Origin: DAOPJM01 sp964490325
Lineage (GTDB): Bacteria > Bacillota > Clostridia > Christensenellales > CAG-138
Direction: 5' to 3'
Length of the DNA stretch: 16,761 nucleotides
Assembly: GCA_964490325.1 (NCBI GenBank)
Contig: CAZBBX010000041.1
Location: 1-16,761, forward strand
Part shown: positions 12,753 to 16,761 of the stretch, piece by piece
How positions within the stretch are numbered: position 1 is the stretch's first letter
Layout: each line of letters starts with the position of its first letter
Translations under genes and position numbers: made by a program
The notes under the pieces: generated by a model
The model's input: the letters and a program-made list of their open reading frames with translations, nothing else
Told to the model about the DNA's origin: nothing
Databases searched by the model: none

Positions 12753-14066
12753 ATGTCAAGTTACGGATTGAAGACCCTTGTTAAGTACGTTGTCCCCACG
12801 CTCTTGGGAAGCGTCAGCTTTTTCCTGTTCACCATTGTGGACGGTATCTTTGTAGGACGCGGGGTCGGCACCAACGCCTTGGGCGCAGTCAATTTGATGA
12901 TGCCCTTTATCATGGTCGTCAACGCTCTCTTTCAGCTTGCGACCGTCGGCGGCGTCACCGTGGTGGCCATCCGCTTAGGGCGCGGGGACGAAGAAGGCGC
13001 AAACGCCGCCTTTTTGCACGCGCTTTTCGCCGCGCTGCTGATCTCCGTCTGCCTGTGCGTGACCGGCACCTGCCTGACGGGTCCTCTCTGCCGCCTGTTG
13101 GGCGCAAACGAGACCTATGCCGCCCTTGCCGAGGAGTACCTATTTTGGTATTCCGTGTTCATCATCCCGTCCGGCCTGTCCACCGCGCTGCAGGGCTTTT
13201 GCCGCAACGACGGCTCGCCGCTTTTGGTCAGCGAGGCGGTCGTGTTCGGCGCGGCGCTCAATATCTTTGGCGACTGGCTGCTGGTCTTTCCGCTGCAAAT
13301 GGGTCTTGCGGGCGCAGCCATTGCAACAGGCGTTTCGCAGACGATGACGCTCATCATCCTGCTGTTTCATTTTTTCAAGAAGCGGGGACGCCTTCGCATC
13401 CGTCCTTTCCGTCCGCAGGCTGCCCTGTTTCAAAAGATCGCCATGCGCGGCCTGCCCGAATGTATCGCGCAGTTTGCTACGCCCGTTACAACGCTGTGGA
13501 TGAACATGGTGCTCATCACAAGGGTCGGGGATGTTGGCGTCAACGCGTACTCGATCATCTCCTATGTGGCTTCGTTCTCCGTGGCGATCTTTTTTGGCAC
13601 CTCCGAGGGCTTGCAGCCCCTCATCGGCTACTGTTACGGGGCAAAGGACGATAAGGGGCTTCACTACTACTTCCGCGCGGGCTTGCTCATCAACTTTTGT
13701 GGCAGCGCGCTCATCAACATTCTGCTGTTCTTCTTTGGCGAGCATGTCTGCCTGCTGTTTGGCGCGGACGCGGCGACCTTGGCGTACACCGAAACGGCAA
13801 TGCCCATCTATTCGCTTGGCTTCTTGGTCATGGCGTTCAACACCATGATCTCGGCCTACCTCTACTCCACCAAACGGACGAAGCAGGCGGACGTCATCAA
13901 CGTGCTGAGAAGCTTTATCGTCAATTCCGTCGTGATCCTTCTGACGCCTGTGCTGTTCGGCGGCGAATCCGTATGGTTTGCTTTTGCCGTCTATGAGGCA
14001 ATCGTGCTGCTGGTCGCGGTCGTTCTGCTGCGGCGTTCCGAACGAAACGGGATCGTGTACCGATAG
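12753..14066 (+). CDS. MATE-family efflux transporter 2 (MepA-like)
   Basis: 437-residue MATE transporter with about 12 transmembrane helices. Markers include the FCRNDGSP segment (about 150-156), ALNIFGDWLLVFPLQMGLAG and GAAIATGVSQTMTLIILL. It is related to the pump encoded upstream but clearly divergent over most of its length, so it is not a recent duplicate. The start MSSYGLKTLVK has AAAGGA upstream with proper spacing. The in-frame codons before it run through the terminator hairpin and are not coding. Expression appears to depend on transcription passing the terminator at 12688-12730. Followed by a strong terminator. The substrate is unknown. Guanidine is one possibility if the leader proves to be a guanidine riboswitch. 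Confidence 0.92.
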   Translation: MSSYGLKTLVKYVVPTLLGSVSFFLFTIVDGIFVGRGVGTNALGAVNLMMPFIMVVNALFQLATVGGVTVVAIRLGRGDEEGANAAFLHALFAALLISVCLCVTGTCLTGPLCRLLGANETYAALAEEYLFWYSVFIIPSGLSTALQGFCRNDGSPLLVSEAVVFGAALNIFGDWLLVFPLQMGLAGAAIATGVSQTMTLIILLFHFFKKRGRLRIRPFRPQAALFQKIAMRGLPECIAQFATPVTTLWMNMVLITRVGDVGVNAYSIISYVASFSVAIFFGTSEGLQPLIGYCYGAKDDKGLHYYFRAGLLINFCGSALINILLFFFGEHVCLLFGADAATLAYTETAMPIYSLGFLVMAFNTMISAYLYSTKRTKQADVINVLRSFIVNSVVILLTPVLFGGESVWFAFAVYEAIVLLVAVVLLRRSERNGIVYR

Positions 14067-14093
14067 GCGCCGTCCCTGTTCAACAGTCTCTTT

Positions 14094-14125
14094 GGCCGCT
14101 CCCCCGCAGGGCGCGGCCTTTTTTT
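14094..14125 (+). terminator. Terminator after MATE2
   Basis: GGCCGC (14094-14099) / GCGGCC (14113-14118) with an inner CCC/GGG pair, followed by seven T. It is a strong rho-independent terminator closing the marR-MATE cluster. Confidence 0.9.
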
Positions 14126-14178
14126 GATATACACATACTATACAATTTGTCGTTTACCCTCCTTTACATATTATTTAC

Positions 14179-14207
14179 TTGATTTATCCTAAGTACTGTG
14201 CTAAGAT
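14179..14207 (+). promoter_or_regulatory. Promoter of the amino-acid ABC operon
   Basis: TTGATT (14179-14184), 17-nt spacer, extended element TGC and -10 TAAGAT (14202-14207). The predicted leader is about 80 nt, AT-rich, without a T-box, riboswitch or obvious palindrome that I can recognise. Confidence 0.55.
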
Positions 14208-14293
14208 GCGTCTATTCGCGATAGCATAATTATACCTCTTAACTTGGATATATATGCGTTTGTGAAGGGAATGATCGTATGGGAGGAACACAC

Positions 14294-15067
14294 ATGAAGA
14301 AGTGGATCGCTTGCCTGTTGGCACTCGTTCTGGCGCTGTCCTTTACGGCCTGCAAGAGCACGGTGGAGGAAACATGGGAGGATCAGCTGGGGACGAAGGG
14401 AAAGATCCGTATCGGCATCAGCCCCGATTATGCCCCGTATGAGATCTATGACGAGGGCGGCAATATCGTAGGTTTCGATCCCGCGATGGCGCAGTACCTT
14501 GCGGAATATCTGGGCGTGGAGGCGGAATTTGTACCTATGGATTTTGAGGCCATCATCTCCGCCGTCAGTCTCGGGACGATCGACATTGGGATCTCCTGCT
14601 TCTCCTATAAAGAGGATCGCGCAGGCTCCGTGCTGTTCTCGGACACCTATTTGACCTCCGCACAGGCGTTCTTTGCGTCCACGCAGTACGGCGTTGCAAG
14701 CTTATCGGACTGTGCAGGCAAGGTCGTCGGCGCCGCTGTGGGAACGACAGGCATGGACTGTGCGCAGGGCTTGCAGGAGGAGTACGGCTACACGGAGGTG
14801 CGCGGCGGGCAGGTACCCGTGCTGGCGGAGCAGCTGCGCGTAGGTGCGATAGCGGCGGTGTGCGCGGAGCAGTCCGTCTGTGAAGCATACGCGAAGAACA
14901 ATCCCGACGACTTTGTCGTCATCACCGACGCGCTGACCCATGAGGAGATCAAGTGCATCGTCAATTTGAACAACGCCACGCTGCTAAGCAAGATCAATGA
15001 AGCGATCGCCGCGTTCATGGCCGAGCCCGATTATGCAGCGCTTATCGTGGAATGGTTCAATTCATAG
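14294..15067 (+). CDS. Amino-acid ABC transporter substrate-binding lipoprotein (family 3)
   Basis: 257-residue extracellular solute-binding protein. The signal peptide MKKWIACLLALVLALSFTAC ends at lipobox Cys 20. The mature part shows the type-3 binding-protein pattern: IRIGISPDYAPYEIYDEGGN, VGFDPAMAQYLAEYLGVEAE, the ISAVSLGTIDIGIS stretch with the nearby RAGSVLFSDTY, and GAAVGTTGMDCAQ, consistent with binding a polar amino acid or related small compound. The arginine of the RAGSVLFS motif could bind the substrate carboxylate. The start is set by GGGAGGA before ATG 14294; the ATG 15 nt earlier is less well placed. It is followed after 59 nt by its permease, with a hairpin in between. Confidence 0.93.
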   Translation: MKKWIACLLALVLALSFTACKSTVEETWEDQLGTKGKIRIGISPDYAPYEIYDEGGNIVGFDPAMAQYLAEYLGVEAEFVPMDFEAIISAVSLGTIDIGISCFSYKEDRAGSVLFSDTYLTSAQAFFASTQYGVASLSDCAGKVVGAAVGTTGMDCAQGLQEEYGYTEVRGGQVPVLAEQLRVGAIAAVCAEQSVCEAYAKNNPDDFVVITDALTHEEIKCIVNLNNATLLSKINEAIAAFMAEPDYAALIVEWFNS

Positions 15068-15078
15068 GAAAGGATGAA
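15061..15078 (+). repeat. Hairpin copy sharing 16 nt with the MATE2 attenuator
   Basis: TCATAGGAAAGGATGA (15062-15077) is identical to 12697-12712 in the MATE2 terminator. In both places the loop AGGAAAGG is closed by a 5-bp stem; the outer pair is T-A here and G-C there. This copy spans the stop codon of the binding-protein gene. The meaning is unknown and it may be chance. Confidence 0.4.
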
Positions 15079-15083
15079 CGGCC

Positions 15084-15114
15084 GGATCCATCTTGCCTGT
15101 AAAGAGGCGGATCC
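15084..15114 (+). other. Intercistronic hairpin between binding protein and permease
   Basis: GGATCC (15084-15089) pairs with GGATCC (15109-15114), and GCCT pairs with AGGC (15095-15098, 15105-15108) around loop GTAAAG, with a 5-nt bulge. No T-run follows. Such hairpins often protect the upstream binding-protein mRNA and raise its level over the permease. Here that is inferred from position. Confidence 0.5.
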
Positions 15115-15126
15115 TACGGAGGGTAT

Positions 15127-15807
15127 ATGAGCGCGATCGAAAAGATCCTAACGGGAGAAAATCTCCTCTATATGCTGAAAGGGGCGGGCTGCTCTCTGCT
15201 GGTAGCCGTCTGTGCGCTGCTGGGTGGTTCCGCCTTGGGGCTGCTGGCGGCCGGCTGCAAGATGAGCAAGAAGCGCGGACTAAGATGGCTTGCCAACGTC
15301 TATGTGGAGTTTTTCCGCGGCACGCCCATGATGCTGCAGATCCTGCTGCTGTATTTGGGCGGGCCCGTCGTCACCAAGGCGCTGTTCAACTATGTGTATA
15401 CGCCGGATCCGATCGTGGTCGGCAGTATCGCCATCGGGCTAAATTCGGGCGCATACACCACGGAGCTGTTTCGCTCCGCGATCCAGTCCATCGACAAGGG
15501 ACAATGGGAGGCGGCCAAGACCATCGGCTTGAACCATGCGCAGACCATGAAGGAGATCATCCTGCCGCAGGCATTCAAGCGCATCCTGCCGCCGTATATC
15601 AACGAGTTCATCATCCTCATCAAGGATTCGTCCCTGCTGTCCACCATCGGCGCTGTGGAGCTGCTGCACAGCGCCCAGGTGCTGGGAACGAACTACTATA
15701 ACTATCTGCTCCCGCTTTTGTGCGCCGCAGGCATGTATCTGGTGATGACGATGACCATTTCATCCTTTGCAAGAAAGCTTGAAAGGAGGCTGACAGCAAG
15801 TGATTAA
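15127..15807 (+). CDS. Amino-acid ABC transporter permease (HisM/GlnP type)
   Basis: 226-residue inner-membrane permease of the polar amino-acid uptake family. It has about five transmembrane helices, the first at about 17-43. VEFFRGTPMMLQILLLYLG (60-78) is the characteristic family segment. The EAA loop that docks on the ATPase reads GQWEAAKTIGLNHAQTMKEI (124-143). The DSSLLSTIGAVELL stretch is also typical. GGAGG lies 5 nt before the ATG. The last 8 nt overlap the ATPase gene. Only one permease gene is present, so the channel is probably a homodimer. Confidence 0.94.
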   Translation: MSAIEKILTGENLLYMLKGAGCSLLVAVCALLGGSALGLLAAGCKMSKKRGLRWLANVYVEFFRGTPMMLQILLLYLGGPVVTKALFNYVYTPDPIVVGSIAIGLNSGAYTTELFRSAIQSIDKGQWEAAKTIGLNHAQTMKEIILPQAFKRILPPYINEFIILIKDSSLLSTIGAVELLHSAQVLGTNYYNYLLPLLCAAGMYLVMTMTISSFARKLERRLTASD

Positions 15808-16525
15808 CGCGGTGCATATCAGCAAGCGCTTCGGCACAGTGGACGCCATCGACGACGTGTCGCTGCACATCAAAAAGGGGGAACGCGTCTGCATCATCGG
15901 ACCCTCCGGCAGTGGCAAGAGCACGCTGATCCGCTGTCTGCACGGGTTGGAAATCCCCGACGAGGGCGAATGTATCATCAACGGAGAGCGCATAAACTTC
16001 GCGGAAAAGAAGGAGCGGACGCTGTCGCATGTGGGGTTCGTGTTCCAGCTTTTCAATCTGTTTCCGCATATAACGGTGCTTAAAAACCTCACGCTTGGGC
16101 CTGTGAAGGCGTTTCATGTGAAAAAGGAGCAGGCGCAGGCAAACGCAAGGAAACTATTGGATCGGGTCGGTCTTTCCGACAAGGCCGACGCCTATCCCAA
16201 TCAGCTGTCGGGCGGACAGAAGCAGCGCGTTGCCATTGCGCGTGCGCTGTGCCAAAGCCCCGAGATCATCCTCTTTGACGAACCGACCTCCGCCTTGGAT
16301 CCCGAAATGATCGGCGAGGTCCTGAGCGTGATGAAGGAGTTGGCGCTGGAGGGCATGACCATGGCCGTTGTCACGCATGAGATGGGCTTTGCGCGTGAGG
16401 TCGCAAGCCGCGTGGTCTTTATGGATAAGGGGAAGATCGTTGAGGAGGGCACGCCTGAGCAGATCTTCGGACACCCCAAAAGCGAGCGCCTGCAATCCTT
16501 TTTATCCCAAGTCATCCATGTTTGA
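15800..16525 (+). CDS. Amino-acid ABC transporter ATPase (GlnQ type)
   Basis: 241-residue cytoplasmic ATPase energising the importer. It has all the nucleotide-binding motifs: Walker A GPSGSGKST (34-42), Q-loop VFQLFNLFPH (Q83), signature LSGGQKQR (136-143), Walker B IILFDEPTSALDP (156-168) and H-loop VTHEMGFAREV (H193). The start codon is GTG, chosen because AAAGGAGG lies 10 nt upstream and no ATG is near. It overlaps the permease end by 8 nt, implying coupled translation. Length and sequence are those of GlnQ/HisP proteins. The bound amino acid is not predictable from the ATPase. Confidence 0.95.
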   Translation: MINAVHISKRFGTVDAIDDVSLHIKKGERVCIIGPSGSGKSTLIRCLHGLEIPDEGECIINGERINFAEKKERTLSHVGFVFQLFNLFPHITVLKNLTLGPVKAFHVKKEQAQANARKLLDRVGLSDKADAYPNQLSGGQKQRVAIARALCQSPEIILFDEPTSALDPEMIGEVLSVMKELALEGMTMAVVTHEMGFAREVASRVVFMDKGKIVEEGTPEQIFGHPKSERLQSFLSQVIHV

Positions 16526-16672
16526 AGACGAGGTTTGTGAGTGCCGTTCAAAATATCTATAGCTGATCAATCCTGCCGTAATCTAACGAATCTATGCGCT
16601 TGCGGAGCGCTTGTGTGCGGCGTCTCTCTCTCACTTCGTTCGCTGTTCTCGTCCGCCCTGATTATAATTATA
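16526..16672. other. Non-coding stretch with repeats, no gene seen
   Basis: About 150 nt without a convincing gene. It holds a small hairpin GCGCT/AGCGC near 16594-16608, the word GCGCTTG twice 11 nt apart, a run of TC dinucleotides near 16622-16632, and an AT-rich patch (16661-16673) just before the terminator. Confidence 0.4.
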
Positions 16673-16704
16673 ACAAAAAGCACCCACTTTCGGGTGCCTT
16701 TTGT
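16673..16704. terminator. Probable bidirectional terminator after the ABC operon
   Basis: ACAAAA plus GCACCC (16673-16685) pairs with GGGTGC plus TTTTGT (16692-16704), with one mismatch and the loop ACTTTC. A/T tracts lie on both sides, so it can work in both directions. The remaining 57 nt to the window end show no gene. Confidence 0.8.
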
Positions 16705-16761
16705 TATGTGTTTCCTACGATACTTTGATACAATGCACCATTTTCTGTTGTCGGCGGGCTT

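Noticed and set aside
11254..14066. Recent tandem duplication of the two MATE genes
   Set aside because: Only family-level motifs match; the rest of the two proteins and their DNA differ strongly.
14208..14293. T-box or other amino-acid riboswitch in the ABC operon leader
   Set aside because: The leader is only about 80 nt, lacks the T-box consensus and has no terminator or antiterminator pair.
1..16761. CRISPR array, prophage or insertion sequence
   Set aside because: No regularly spaced repeats, no integrase, transposase or structural phage genes, and the gene order looks like ordinary chromosomal operons.

Overview
The window looks like a chromosomal piece of a moderately GC-rich member of the Bacillota, most likely class Clostridia. 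The main pointers are a DnaD-type primosome protein next to a DnaI/DnaC-type helicase loader, a DUF4358 lipoprotein, Gram-positive style lipoproteins, strong Shine-Dalgarno sites at most genes, and rho-independent terminators. I cannot name a genus. There is no IS element, phage gene or CRISPR array. The only mobile-type element is one small toxin-antitoxin pair.

Layout. (1) 91-2228, plus strand: nagA (N-acetylglucosamine-6-phosphate deacetylase) and lplA (lipoate-protein ligase), 11 nt apart. (2) 2318-3020, minus strand: a RelB/DinJ-like antitoxin and RelE/ParE-like toxin with their own promoter and operator, lying between two converging operons. (3) 3073-10338, minus strand: a long co-directional run read as dnaD-like, dnaI/dnaC-like, rsmI, a ComEC-like metallo-beta-lactamase-fold lipoprotein, a DUF4358 lipoprotein, an AlgI-like MBOAT acyltransferase and an AlgX/AlgJ-like DHHW protein. 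The first four genes overlap by 1-4 nt. The last three look like a cell-envelope or exopolysaccharide O-acetylation module. (4) 10415-10569, minus strand: a tRNA-Val(CAC) with a tight promoter and a very strong terminator. (5) 10687-14125, plus strand: a MarR-type regulator with two palindromic operators on its promoter, then two MATE efflux pumps. The second pump sits directly behind an intrinsic terminator with no room for a promoter, so its expression appears to need read-through (attenuator or riboswitch). (6) 14179-16704, plus strand: a polar amino-acid ABC importer (binding lipoprotein, permease, ATPase) with promoter and terminator.

The most notable signals are regulatory. The MATE2 leader can fold into competing structures. 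Two genes (nagA and dnaD-like) share the layout extended -10 TATACT, exactly 6 nt, then ATG, which predicts leaderless transcripts. The MarR promoter carries a textbook pair of near-identical palindromes. A replication-initiation operon appears to run on into an envelope acylation module. No wholly new protein system could be shown from sequence alone.
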